From Gammaproteobacteria bacterium (lineage in GTDB: Bacteria > Pseudomonadota > Gammaproteobacteria > JACKNK01): 64,000 bases of DNA. The position numbers and the translations under genes are program-made. The notes below the pieces were generated by a model, which saw only the letters and a program-made list of their open reading frames with translations, searched no databases and had not been told where the DNA came from. This document shows, piece by piece, positions 1 to 8,024 of the stretch. The stretch is from the NCBI GenBank assembly GCA_024234955.1, contig JACKNK010000006.1, forward strand, positions 62,001 through 126,000. Reading direction: 5' to 3'. How positions within the stretch are numbered: position 1 is the first letter of the stretch; each line of letters starts with the position of its first letter.

Positions 1-55
1 CGGAAGCAGCGGAGACGATAAGCACCTGACCGGCGACTCTGCTCTGCGTTGTCAT
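1..55 (-). CDS. gmk: guanylate kinase, 5' end only (cut by window edge)
   Basis: Seen: an ATG at 55-53 on the minus strand opens a frame reading MTTQSRVAGQVLIVSAAS before the window ends. The IVSA(A/P)SGAGK strand-and-P-loop start is typical of guanylate kinase (GMP to GDP). Family knowledge: in many gammaproteobacteria gmk follows yicC directly. Here a copy of the yicC stop codon (63-61) lies five bases upstream of this ATG, while the real yicC is 27 kb away, so the island appears to have split yicC from gmk. Only 18 codons are visible, so the product call rests on these residues and on synteny. Confidence 0.7.
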   Translation of the reverse strand, partial: MTTQSRVAGQVLIVSAAS

Positions 56-60
56 CGCGA

Positions 61-85
61 TCACTCGATGTTCTGGATCTGTGCA
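61..85 (-). other. island left attachment site (duplicate of yicC 3' end)
   Basis: Seen: on the minus strand this stretch reads Gln-Ile-Gln-Asn-Ile-Glu-stop, the same last codons as the intact yicC at 27175. Sixteen of 18 bases (68-85 against 27182-27199) agree, with a perfect ACAGATCCA core on the minus strand. Homology stops at codon 7 from the end, inside the island. Inferred: attachment site made by site-specific recombination at the yicC 3' end; chromosomal gmk resumes five bases further on. The yicC 3' end is a documented integration site for mobilisable genomic islands in Vibrio and relatives. Confidence 0.75.
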
Positions 86-153
86 TGGAGTACGCGACAA
101 TAGTCTTTATGTATCAATACCTTGAACACCGTTCACTCCCGAAGAACCGAAAA

Positions 154-175
154 CTGTCACCATTTCTGTCACCAC
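154..175. repeat. island-end iteron pair, left copy
   Basis: Seen: two TGTCACCA-type units in tandem form a 22-bp sequence that recurs without mismatch and in the same orientation at 27047-27068, next to the right attachment site. The preceding GAAA is also shared. Inferred: arm-type binding sites for the integrase or an excisionase (for example the AlpA-like protein at 1469), since both copies lie just inside the island ends. Confidence 0.6.
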
Positions 176-276
176 ATTGATTGAGCTTCGGGGAGAAGCC
201 GAGGTGACGGTAAGCGAGCAGCACCGCTGCTCAGCGCGCCAGAGTACCGCAGTACCCGGCGCGCACCGATACAGAT

Positions 277-582
277 TCAGACCGCGAGGTCGTCGAGAGA
301 GCCGCCATTGTCCAGGTGAGCAACAACCCACTTCGGCTTACGCCCACGACCGCTCCAGGTGTTCGCCCCATCCGCAGACTTGTACTTCGCCGCCACCTTC
401 CCAGTACCCGTGCGACCGTCCAGGTCCGCTGGGGTCAAATCCGCTTTCGCCATCAGGTCGCGAATCTGCGACTTGATCTCGTTCCGATACTCCCGCTGCT
501 TGCCGCGAATGCGCGCTTGCACGTCCTTTTGCAGTTCCAGCAGTTCGTCCAAATCCAACTTATCCAGATTGATAGCAGCCAT
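277..582 (-). CDS. H-NS family nucleoid protein
   Basis: A 101-residue protein. The N-terminal half (about 1-60) is charged and helical, fitting the H-NS oligomerisation coiled coil. The C-terminus has the H-NS DNA-binding signature: YKSADGANTWSGRGRKP followed by W. Known role: binds AT-rich DNA and silences transcription. The ATG at 582 was chosen because the protein from there matches the family; the open frame continues upstream to 684, but that part looks non-coding. Inferred: an island-borne H-NS paralogue that keeps the element quiet or interacts with host H-NS. Confidence 0.85.
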   Translation of the reverse strand: MAAINLDKLDLDELLELQKDVQARIRGKQREYRNEIKSQIRDLMAKADLTPADLDGRTGTGKVAAKYKSADGANTWSGRGRKPKWVVAHLDNGGSLDDLAV

Positions 583-686
583 CGATATATCTCGTGTTAG
601 TGAAGTAGCGCGCGGATTATAGGAAGAGGGATTCGGTTCTGCTAGAAACAAACACAAGCATATCGACGCTTTGAGCGTCAGCATCT

Positions 687-1463
687 CTAGTGCGGATGCA
701 AATTAAGCAGCCACTGTCTTAGAGAGACACCATTTTTTAACTCAAGCCGATACGGGATAAATTTGCTGAATTCGTCACCTTTATAGATTGACGGTTGAAA
801 ATCTGACGTGGTCGTGATGATTCCCTTGGACGCATTGGAGTCGACCTGTAACACCCCCAACATGCTCCTCACATCATCGTGGGTTACCAGATGCCCCGGG
901 GAATATGCCTTTACTTGATCCAATATGCGTATTGATCCTAAGCCAGGCTTTGTAGCTATTACATCACGCCCTTTGTCTCCACTTCGCGGGGTAAGAATTA
1001 CTTCTGGCCATCCCGCACGCACATATGCGCCTGCGATAAATTCCTCAAATGCCCGACCGTTCTTGGTAAATCGGTATAGAAACTCAGAATCCTTACGAAT
1101 TTCAGACAGAATTTCGAACCATACAATCGATGTGTTCTCGACCAGCACCCCCTCCGAATCATCCCGCTCTGGGAAAACTATTGACTGGATAAGTAGCTCA
1201 CCAGCTCGATTGGGTATTTCAATGCCGGCAACTCCGAACAGATCATCTAGTCGACCACCGCCTACTACAGTCTGATAATAATATCCATTCCGTTCACGAG
1301 AATATTCGATCGGCGCATTCAAATAGTCACGCATATCTTGAATCGTACGTTTGAGCGTTGCCCTGGACACACCCAACATCTCCTCCATTTCCCTCCTTGG
1401 AACTGGAGCACTGCGACTTGAAAGCAATCTGTGCAACATCAGTATTCGCTCAAACCTATCCAT
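687..1463 (-). CDS. HTH (WYL-type) fused to Mrr-like restriction endonuclease
   Basis: A 258-residue protein from ATG 1463, with GGGAG about 11 bases upstream; a GTG at 1487 in frame is an alternative overlapping the preceding gene. Residues about 1-60 form a winged helix-turn-helix like those at the start of WYL regulators (MLGVSRATLKRTIQDM). Residues about 145-240 match Mrr_cat: GDKGRDVIA, then ILDQVKAY (the D...QxK core of the PD-(D/E)xK nuclease fold), then a GIITTTSDF strand. Known: Mrr-type enzymes cut modified DNA. Inferred: a DNA-sensing nuclease, probably defensive. It lies four bases downstream of the AlpA-like gene, so the two are probably co-transcribed. Confidence 0.7.
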   Translation of the reverse strand: MDRFERILMLHRLLSSRSAPVPRREMEEMLGVSRATLKRTIQDMRDYLNAPIEYSRERNGYYYQTVVGGGRLDDLFGVAGIEIPNRAGELLIQSIVFPERDDSEGVLVENTSIVWFEILSEIRKDSEFLYRFTKNGRAFEEFIAGAYVRAGWPEVILTPRSGDKGRDVIATKPGLGSIRILDQVKAYSPGHLVTHDDVRSMLGVLQVDSNASKGIITTTSDFQPSIYKGDEFSKFIPYRLELKNGVSLRQWLLNLHPH

Positions 1464-1468
1464 GGCTT

Positions 1469-1900
1469 TTACCGCTCCCGTATCCACTCGCTGACATCAC
1501 TCAAACGCCAGCCGACACTTCCGGCGCTAAGCGGCACGCGAGCAGGAAACTTCCCCGCTCGTTCCAGCCGCCAAATGGAAGTCCTGGACAACCCCGTCAT
1601 CGCCGTTACCTCTTGGGTACGAATAATGCGGTCGGGGTGATTTGATGGGTCGGGGGCAGTTGGTTTGGTTTGCCCCTGGATGCGCGCGAGCAGGTGTTGC
1701 AGAAGCTGGTAACCGAAGAACTCAACCTGCGTCTTGCTGACACGGATGTGTTCGATGCCCCCCAGGTCAGCCAGCCGCTCAAGGTCTGGCATGGGGCATC
1801 GCAGAAACAGGGACGCTTCGTTCAGGTCAAAGCGCTGGTAGAGCGCAATCCCCATGTTGTCCGCGATGTCCTTGAGGGCGTTGTCGAAGGGTGGCTGCAT
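1469..1900 (-). CDS. AlpA-family regulator/excisionase-like protein
   Basis: The C-terminal 55 residues match the AlpA fold: RIIRTQEVTAMTGLSRTSIW, then a basic turn and GWRLSDVSEWIRER. The N-terminal ~85 residues may form a second helical DNA-binding region (FLRCPMPDLERLADLGGI). The ATG at 1900 (143 residues) is preferred; the frame also opens at a TTG at 1942. Known: AlpA proteins control P4-type integrase genes or act as recombination directionality factors. Inferred: it serves the integrase at 25741, possibly through the iterons near both island ends. The divergent gene at 1965 would share its promoter region. Confidence 0.7.
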   Translation of the reverse strand: MQPPFDNALKDIADNMGIALYQRFDLNEASLFLRCPMPDLERLADLGGIEHIRVSKTQVEFFGYQLLQHLLARIQGQTKPTAPDPSNHPDRIIRTQEVTAMTGLSRTSIWRLERAGKFPARVPLSAGSVGWRLSDVSEWIRER

Positions 1901-1964
1901 TCCGCATGGGGCGTCCGTGGAGGACGATGATTTTCCGGTCAAGGCAGTGTATTACACTGGCGAC

Positions 1965-2336
1965 ATGCCAGACGCCGAGCACATCTATAGCCCCAAGGAC
2001 GATTCGCTCTTCCAGCGAATCAGCGCCTACCGTTCGGTGCGCGCGGCGTACATGAACGCCCAGGCGGGTCTCCAATATCTGGATGACAATGTCTGGGCGG
2101 ATCGCCTTGGTGGTCGCGAGAACACTGAGCAGGCGTTCGCGATCAGTGCCCGTAGCCTCAAGATGGCAACGGACGCACTGGACCAAGAAGAGGTCAAGCA
2201 GGCCATCGCCGAAGGCTGGTTCACGGTCGACGAGGCGCGCGAGTTCATGCAGCTCAAGCGACAAGCGGAGATGCAGAGCATCCGCGAGGGACGCGAGCAT
2301 TCGAGCTCGCACAAGCACACTCGTCGCCCCCACTAA
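1965..2336 (+). CDS. hypothetical protein, island gene
   Basis: A 123-residue protein of unknown family starting at ATG 1965 (MPDAEHIYSPKDD). It is acidic and helical with no membrane segment and ends in a histidine-rich tail (HSSSHKHTRRPH). The frame is open further upstream to 1854, but that part is antisense to the AlpA-like gene, so the shorter start was chosen. It diverges from the AlpA/Mrr pair. No function can be proposed. Confidence 0.5.
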   Translation: MPDAEHIYSPKDDSLFQRISAYRSVRAAYMNAQAGLQYLDDNVWADRLGGRENTEQAFAISARSLKMATDALDQEEVKQAIAEGWFTVDEAREFMQLKRQAEMQSIREGREHSSSHKHTRRPH

Positions 2337-2565
2337 GACGAACGAAAAAACGCCCCGCACTCGGCGAAGCGAGAGGGGGTTTGAAGGGGGAGATTGTCTT
2401 CCCCTCACGGGTTCCAAGGGTCGACCATTGGCAAGATGCAAGTGAGTACGGTCTTCGCCTCGTCTTCTCTGAAGACACGGTGAAGACCCGAACAGCGCAA
2501 TGCTGTTCGTTACGAACTTGCAATCTTGCTAACCGTATTCCAAGCGTGTTCCGAGCATCAGACGT

Positions 2566-3976
2566 CTAGGCTTCACGCCCAAGATTTCTCCTCGCCTGCT
2601 CGATGTTGAACCCGCCGCTCGCGGTCAAGATATGGTGCGATTCGAGGAGATATCTCATCTCGGTTCGGTCTTCCTGTTTGCCTCAGACTCCGAGGTGCGT
2701 CGCGGCATTGATCGGCTGTGATGGGTCGCCCGTCATCATCAGATTGAAGAAGGCAACCAAGTTCTCTTTCCACTTGCTCCCACCTGCTTCGGTCTCGGAC
2801 TCACCGAAAGTGCCAGCTTCGAGATGCAGTCTTGCCGGCGCGATCGGCAGTTGATGCATCACGACGAAGCCGCTCCTGACCTCACGCATGAGCTGGTCGG
2901 TAGAGGCCTTCGGTATCAGGTCAAAGCCAATGGCGTGGACGAACTCCAACACCTCCCTCGTGCGCTCATCTTGCTCGAAGACCTTCTTCCTTTGGGTCGC
3001 GATTGCCTGTTGCATCGCTTGGACGTAACGCTGTTCGAGCGCGCGCAGCGCCTGCTCCTGGTCTGCTTGTAAATCCCCCAAACGTGCCGGGTCCGTCAGA
3101 ACGTCCAGCGAGCCGATGAATGAGATATCCAGGCCATAGGCGCGGAGCACCTGACCTTTGATATTTGCCAGCGTGTAGCCGTGGCTGACGAGGTCGGCCA
3201 CATGCTCTTGAACGACATTGGATTGGAGCGCGGTGAGGACACGCAGACGACCGTTGATGTCGTCCCTCTCATGAAGAAACTCCGCCACTGGTACTTGCAG
3301 GTCTCGAAGCCCCACGGTCGTTTCCAGGTCATAGTCGGAGCCCTGAAGGGAAAGGCTGCGGCGCGGTGGCTCAACCGACAAATCGATCTTGATGCTGTCG
3401 CCGTGGGCGTTTGTCGAATTCAAGAACTGGCCGTCGCGAGTCGGATGTGCCCCTGACAACGCGGATATATAGGCATCCGTAAACGGAATCATGTTTTGGT
3501 GCCCTGAGCTGGCGGCCGCCAGCTCATCCAGGATTCATTGGAAGCCTGGATCGACGGCGACAAGCGTGGTTTTCAGCGTGTCAAACCACCTGGTGTGTTG
3601 GGTCTGGTCCACATCCTTCGCGGCTTGGAGCAACGCTTGCAGTTCCTCGCGATCAGCAAGCAGCAGATCCCTCAAGGCGATGTATGCCGCCCTATCCCCA
3701 GCAGCGACCTTTTCAAGCAGCTCAGAGGTACCCCCGCTCGGGAGCTGGTCCTTGACCGCCCCGAATATCTCTCCGAGTCGCTCCATGTTCGCTCGATCGA
3801 GATTCCCCAGCGTTTCACGGGTGCGGTCTTGCGCCGCAAGGAAATTGAACCCTCGACCAAACCTCGCCCCGAACGCCTTGAAGGCGAGCTCCGTTACGGG
3901 GTATCCGTTCTCGGCGAAGTATGGGAGTAGTTCTCCAGGGTCGACCTTTGCGAACAGGTCGATCAATTGGTCCTGA
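2566..3976 (-). pseudogene. unknown protein gene, 5' cut by an IS and carrying two in-frame TGA codons
   Basis: One minus-strand frame runs from the IS edge at 3976 to a TAG at 2568-2566. It is interrupted only by TGA at 3537-3535 and TGA at 2685-2683. Codon-like sequence continues after both stops (ILDELAAASSGHQN after the first, RTEMRYLLESHHILTASGG after the second), with no TAA, TAG or frameshift. The 5' end is open into the IS, so the N-terminus is missing. The protein is about 465 codons, helical and charged, with no family I recognise. Read conservatively it gives two pieces: 3535-3966 (from a TTG) and 2683-3492. Confidence 0.55.
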
Positions 3977-3992
3977 TGTAAAGCCCCCGCTT

Positions 3993-4844
3993 TTAGTGCC
4001 AGCCTAAATTAGAGGTTTCCGGGTGGTGGTGGACCCGGTAATCGACCGGGGTCATGTGATCGAGCGACTGATGGGGCCGCTCCTGGTTGTACTCGGTAAG
4101 CCAGGTTTCGGTGTGTTCGCGGACCTCCGAGAGACGTTCGAACAGGTACATGTCGAGCACCTCGGTTCGATAGGTGCGATTGAAGCGTTCGATCAGGGCG
4201 TTCTGGGTCGGTTTGCCCGGTTGGATGAACTCGAGGTGGACACCGTGTTGCTCGGCCCAGTCGGCCAGGCAGATCGAGATAAATTCCGGCCCGTTGTCCA
4301 GGCGCAGTTGCCCTGGATAGCCCCGGGTTTCGGCGATGCGGTCGAGCACACGCACCACTCGCCGCGCTGGCAGGTTCAGGTCGATTTCGATGGCCAGTGC
4401 CTCACGGTTGAAGTCATCGACGACGTTGAAGGTGCGGAAGCGACGACCACCCATTAATGCATCGCTCATGAAGTCCGCCGACCACGCCTGATTGACGTCC
4501 TCGGGCACGCTCAGCGGCTCTGGATCTCGTCCGGGTAGGCGCCGCTTGTGCTTGCGTCGCAGATTGAGGTTCAGCATCCGGTAGATCCGATACACCCGCT
4601 TGTGATTCCAGTGATGGCCCTGGCGCCGCAACGTCAGGAACATCAACTTGAAGCCGTACGCCGGTTTGCTTTCCGCCAGCGCGAGCAGCGCGTCGATCAC
4701 CGGTCGATCCCGTTCCCTGTCGGGTTGGTATCCGTAGCTGCTGCGGCTCAGGTTCAGCGCCCGACAGGCGCCGCGCTCGCTGATCTCGTGCTCGGCCTTG
4801 GCGTAATCGACCAGGACGCGCCGCTCGGCTGGCGTCAGAGTTTT
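3993..4844 (-). CDS. IS3-family transposase OrfB (DDE integrase domain)
   Basis: It contains the HTH_21 region and an rve integrase core with the DDE triad: the first Asp in WSADFMSDAL, the second in LRLDNGPEF, and the Glu in NALIERFNRTYR, followed by YNQERPHQSLDHMTPVDY. Translation probably comes from a -1 slip on the A7 run at 4841-4847, so the start given is approximate (the frame is open to 5021). The catalytic domain looks complete. Confidence 0.85.
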   Translation of the reverse strand, partial: KTLTPAERRVLVDYAKAEHEISERGACRALNLSRSSYGYQPDRERDRPVIDALLALAESKPAYGFKLMFLTLRRQGHHWNHKRVYRIYRMLNLNLRRKHKRRLPGRDPEPLSVPEDVNQAWSADFMSDALMGGRRFRTFNVVDDFNREALAIEIDLNLPARRVVRVLDRIAETRGYPGQLRLDNGPEFISICLADWAEQHGVHLEFIQPGKPTQNALIERFNRTYRTEVLDMYLFERLSEVREHTETWLTEYNQERPHQSLDHMTPVDYRVHHHPETSNLGWH

Positions 4845-5101
4845 TTTGCGACGATGTCCTTGAGCACTTCGTGCTCGAGACTCAGGTTCGCGTACATCTG
4901 CTTGAGGCGCGTGTTCTCGTGCTCCAACTCCTTCAGACGTGCCACGTCGGAGGCCTCCATGCCACCGTACTTCGATTTCCAGTTGTAGTAAGTCGCCTCG
5001 GAAATGCCGTGTTCTCGGCACGCGTCCTTGACCTGTCGACCGCCCTCGACCTCCTTCAGGATTCGGACGATCTGGCTCTCAGTGAAACGGGATTTGCGCA
5101 T
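4835..5101 (-). CDS. IS3-family transposase OrfA
   Basis: An 88-residue protein starting MRKSRFTESQIVRILKEVE, the usual OrfA start of this IS3 group. It has a helix-turn-helix (DACREHGISEATYYNWKSKYGG) and a short leucine-zipper-like C-terminal helix. It ends in Val-Ala-Lys-Lys-Leu next to a run of seven A (4847-4841 on the minus strand), the expected -1 frameshift site that makes the OrfAB transposase. The frame extends upstream to 5161, but family alignment favours 5101. Confidence 0.85.
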   Translation of the reverse strand: MRKSRFTESQIVRILKEVEGGRQVKDACREHGISEATYYNWKSKYGGMEASDVARLKELEHENTRLKQMYANLSLEHEVLKDIVAKKL

Positions 5102-5210
5102 CGGATTCTCCTCATTGCGTGAGCAGTCTACCCGGCGACCTCTAGTTATCCGTGGCACCAATATACGGGGGCATTACAGCCGCACCTGAAGCTCGATATG
5201 AAGACCAGGC

Positions 5211-5444
5211 GTGGACATCAAAATTGTTTTCGGGAAAGTGCTGCGGCAAGCCCGGAAGGAAAAACAAATCTCGCAAGAGCGCCTCGCGTTGGAGGCTGAT
5301 GTCGATCGCTCGTACATTTCCAAATTGGAGACCGGGGCGTACCAGCCCAGCATGTCCATGCTGTTCGCCTTATCCGGTGTCCTTCAGATCAGACCGAGCG
5401 AGCTTGTCCGTCGGGTGGAAGAGCAATACGGCGAGAAGGGATAA
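5211..5444 (+). CDS. XRE-family helix-turn-helix regulator
   Basis: A 77-residue protein that is almost entirely one Cro/C1-type HTH domain: LRQARKEKQISQERLALEAD, then VDRSYISKLETG. The first in-frame start after a TGA is the GTG at 5211; the ribosome site is weak. It lies 36 bases before the HNH-like gene on the same strand. Inferred: autoregulator of that pair, as in many small mobile defence or toxin modules. Confidence 0.75.
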   Translation: MDIKIVFGKVLRQARKEKQISQERLALEADVDRSYISKLETGAYQPSMSMLFALSGVLQIRPSELVRRVEEQYGEKG

Positions 5445-5480
5445 TTCACCCATTCCTCAGCGTGCGCGGGTAACCGAGTC

Positions 5481-6341
5481 ATGGAGAGATGTCGACTGTG
5501 CCAAAAGGAGCGAACGCTGGTTGAAAGCCACGTCCTTCCAAAGTTCATATTCCGGCATCAAAAAGCCACATCTCCCACCGGATTCGTTCGCTCAACGGAC
5601 AACCCGAACCGACCAATCCAAGACGGCATCAAGCTCCCTCTTCTTTGCAGCGAATGCGAGGAACGGTTCTCAAAGTGGGAGACAGCGTTCAGTAAGAACG
5701 TTTTTTACCCCTATGAGAACGGCGAACGCCGTGAGTTCGCCTATGAGGCTTGGCTCTCCAAGTATCTCGGGTCAGTGGCATTCCGCGTTCTCGTCCATAT
5801 ATATGAGGATTGCGGACTGGATTATTTCTCCGACTCAATGCGGCAGCATGCGGTGCGATCGATCGAGTCGCTCCGCAGGTATCTGCTCGGACAAACCGAG
5901 CATCCAGGGGATAACCGACAGTTACTATTACTCCTAGACGGACTCGACATGAAGTCCATTCAGAAATCGCCTGACAACTTCAATATGTACTTGGCTCGCG
6001 CCATTGAGTTCGACGTGATGACCACCGACGCGGACTCCTTCATCTACGTAAAATATCTCAAGTTTTTGCAGCTCTGCCCGATATATCTGTCGGTGAACAA
6101 AGGGTGGCATACCGCAAGAATCCACCATAAGCGCGGAACACTGAAACTAAAAGATCACGAGGTCCCCGACTACATCCTGAATAGGATGCGTTCCGGCTGT
6201 AATACACTCAACACGTCAAAACCACGTATCTCCGATCGCCAAGCCGACATCATTGACAAGCGAGTACACAGCAACCTCGACAAGCTACTTGATTCACCAG
6301 TAGGAAAAGCATCGCTCGCCGAATATTTGGCAAAGAAATAG
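5481..6341 (+). CDS. HNH-like zinc-finger protein, possible nuclease
   Basis: A 286-residue protein. The first 60 residues resemble an HNH/McrA-type treble-clef finger: CRLCQKERTLVESHVLPKF, then LLCSECEERFSKWE, giving two CxxC pairs with a Ser-His-x-x-Pro between them. The rest is helical without a recognised domain. Family knowledge: HNH-type fingers of this pattern often belong to nucleases, but the catalytic His/Asn set cannot be proved by eye. GC is lower than the core chromosome. It sits after an XRE regulator, which suggests a regulated effector. Confidence 0.5.
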   Translation: MERCRLCQKERTLVESHVLPKFIFRHQKATSPTGFVRSTDNPNRPIQDGIKLPLLCSECEERFSKWETAFSKNVFYPYENGERREFAYEAWLSKYLGSVAFRVLVHIYEDCGLDYFSDSMRQHAVRSIESLRRYLLGQTEHPGDNRQLLLLLDGLDMKSIQKSPDNFNMYLARAIEFDVMTTDADSFIYVKYLKFLQLCPIYLSVNKGWHTARIHHKRGTLKLKDHEVPDYILNRMRSGCNTLNTSKPRISDRQADIIDKRVHSNLDKLLDSPVGKASLAEYLAKK

Positions 6342-6370
6342 ATGATTAGATTTTGATAATCACCCATCAT

Positions 6371-6385
6371 GAATACAATGTATTC
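6371..6385. promoter_or_regulatory. 15-bp palindrome, possible operator
   Basis: Seen: GAATACAATGTATTC, six-base arms around AAT, in an AT-rich stretch with further AATGTA words. It lies about 105 bases upstream of the antitoxin-like gene at 6491, which would fit autoregulation of a toxin-antitoxin operon, but the distance is large and no promoter was assigned. Confidence 0.3.
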
Positions 6386-6490
6386 AATGTAATCGCTTAC
6401 CACCTCAATATGTGAACCACTACTTCATCCAAGCCCTTTACACTACGTCTGCCGAATGACGTTCGAGACAACCTCAGATTTCTGAGCGAT

Positions 6491-6712
6491 ATGACACATC
6501 GCTCTCAGGCTTCAATCGCATCCGAGATATTGGGGCAAAATGTCTTGGACAAGGCATATCGTGCCCGCGCAATCCAAGAAGCAATGGTCGAGGCTCAACA
6601 AGGGCAGCTCGTATCTCAACACGCCGTCGAAGAGTGGGTGGCATCACTCGGCACAGACAATGAACTTCCAATGCCGACCCCCGACCTATCCGCTAACGCG
6701 CTACCAGTATGA
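6491..6712 (+). CDS. ParD/CopG-like antitoxin
   Basis: A 73-residue protein. Its tail (QGQLVSQHAVEEWVASLG, then TDNELP) resembles the C-terminal part of small antitoxins that pair with RelE/ParE toxins. Its TGA stop overlaps the ATG of the next gene (ATGA at 6709-6712), the usual coupling in such operons. Inferred: antitoxin of the broken parE at 6709. It appears intact although its partner is not. Confidence 0.5.
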   Translation: MTHRSQASIASEILGQNVLDKAYRARAIQEAMVEAQQGQLVSQHAVEEWVASLGTDNELPMPTPDLSANALPV

Positions 6713-7008
6713 AGTTAGCGTGGCTTCCATGAGCGGTGAAAGACCTGGCGCATATCAGACAGTATCACCGTCGCGTCGCCAGTACTGACGTAGCGAACTG
6801 ACAGCTTAAGAAGATCAGTAGGGCGGCAACACTATTGGTCAACCAACCATACGTCGGGCATGTCAGTCCAAATCACCCTGGCGGGGATGTGTTGGAGTGG
6901 AATATCCCCAACACCTCGTACACCCTGCCCTACATGGTGAACGACAAACATATCGTCATCATGAGGGTCTTTGACCAGAGGCAGCGTCGCCCAGCGTCGT
7001 GGGGATAG
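6709..7008 (+). pseudogene. parE: ParE/RelE-family toxin, two in-frame TGA codons
   Basis: One frame from ATG 6709 to TAG 7006-7008 reads as a ParE toxin of about 99 codons: MKLAWLP, a TGA at 6730-6732, AVKDLAHIRQYHRR, a TGA at 6799-6801, QLKKISRAATLLVNQPYVG, then NTSYTLPYMV and HIVIMRVFDQR. The last parts match the ParE core strands. In relatives both TGA positions are usually occupied by arginine, suggesting CGA to TGA changes (my recollection of the family, not an alignment). As it stands it would not make full-length toxin. Confidence 0.6.
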
Positions 7009-7138
7009 ACGCCCCTCACTTGGGAGGTGGCACAGTTGACACAAAAAGAGGGGGCTACCCCTCAATTCCAAGCTCCGCAAGGAAGTACCTGCATAGTGCA
7101 TCACCCCTCAGGGCCGGTAACACTGGAGCAACTCTCGC

Positions 7139-7432
7139 TTTCAGTTCATCTCTCGCTCCCGTCGACCAGTCGTAAGAGCTACACATGAAGTTTCCGTATG
7201 TGTAGACCTCTGATCCCGGACCATTGTAGTCATTGATGAAATCGTATCCGGTGAGCTCCTCAATCTTTCAACGTGCCATCTGCAAGATGTGATCAAGGAC
7301 GCAATACACGGGGTCGATTCGGTCATATCCAGAGAGTCCGCAGCTCTCCTTGAATTCATCAATGATGTCGACCAGTTGTGATTCATTGAGCCCTACCTGA
7401 TCTCAGATCGCACACACCTGCCTAACATCTAA
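7139..7432 (+). pseudogene. possible degenerate coding stretch with two TGA codons
   Basis: The frame after a TAA at 7118-7120 runs to a TAA at 7430-7432 and is interrupted only by TGA at 7211 and 7379. Between them it reads coding-like residues (IVVIDEIVSGELLNLSTCHL, GVDSVISRESAALLEFI). No start codon is obvious and other frames also look partly open, so this is weak. The interval 7009-7138 shows nothing I can support. Confidence 0.2.
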
Positions 7433-8024
7433 ATATCCAAATGGGCAGAAGTAGCACTGCATTTCACTTACCTCGTTTATCATAACCGCATAGTTAATCG
7501 ATAAAATATTAGGACGATATATCCTGCAAGGCACGGACAATGCGAGTGACGGAAGTCAAATGTAGCGCCTTATTCCTTGGGCAATTCAATTATAAGAACG
7601 CGCAGTTATTGAAAAAATTGGATAACCCGATTGACGATACTGATTTGATGCCTCCTTACTGAGGAGGAGAATATTTTCAATAAACATTTGAGTTTCGGCA
7701 GCTTTCAAGAGCAGAGCCCTGTCAAGGCGATGCCTTGAAACCGCTTATTGTACAATCCGCAGCAATGATTGGTCGTCAATCCCTAACGATGACAGCCACT
7801 AACAAGAATGACGAAATGCTGATTTTTATTTGACAAAATCAACTTCTTCAATAAGATACTTCGCGCAGTTTTTAAGAGGCAATGTTTTTGGTCATTAACA
7901 TCTGCCTATTTCGAAGATTCATCTATCTATTGATCGTATTATCACTCTTTGAAATAAGGATTAAAGTATCTTTTAATCCCTATTTTTTATGAAAACTTTT
8001 TGAATCCAGTATGTTGACGACTTC
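7433..8024. other. AT-rich non-coding stretch
   Basis: About 590 bases with no convincing gene on either strand, many stops in all frames and much lower GC than the core chromosome. A GAGGAGGAG word near 7661 is not followed by a usable start. It probably represents decayed foreign DNA upstream of the broken recombinase. Confidence 0.5.

Larger units (their letters stand above)
3977..5178 (-). mobile_element. IS3-family insertion sequence (about 1.2 kb)
   Basis: Imperfect terminal inverted repeats are visible: the left tip TGTAAAGCCCCCG and the right tip, reversed, TGTAATGCCCCCG, each continuing to a shared GTGCCA. Two overlapping frames encode the OrfA and OrfB transposase parts. The bases flanking the two tips (..CCTGA and GCCGC..) do not match, so no target duplication is seen. 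This fits a deletion or rearrangement after insertion, and the left flank is a gene lacking its 5' end. Confidence 0.85.
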
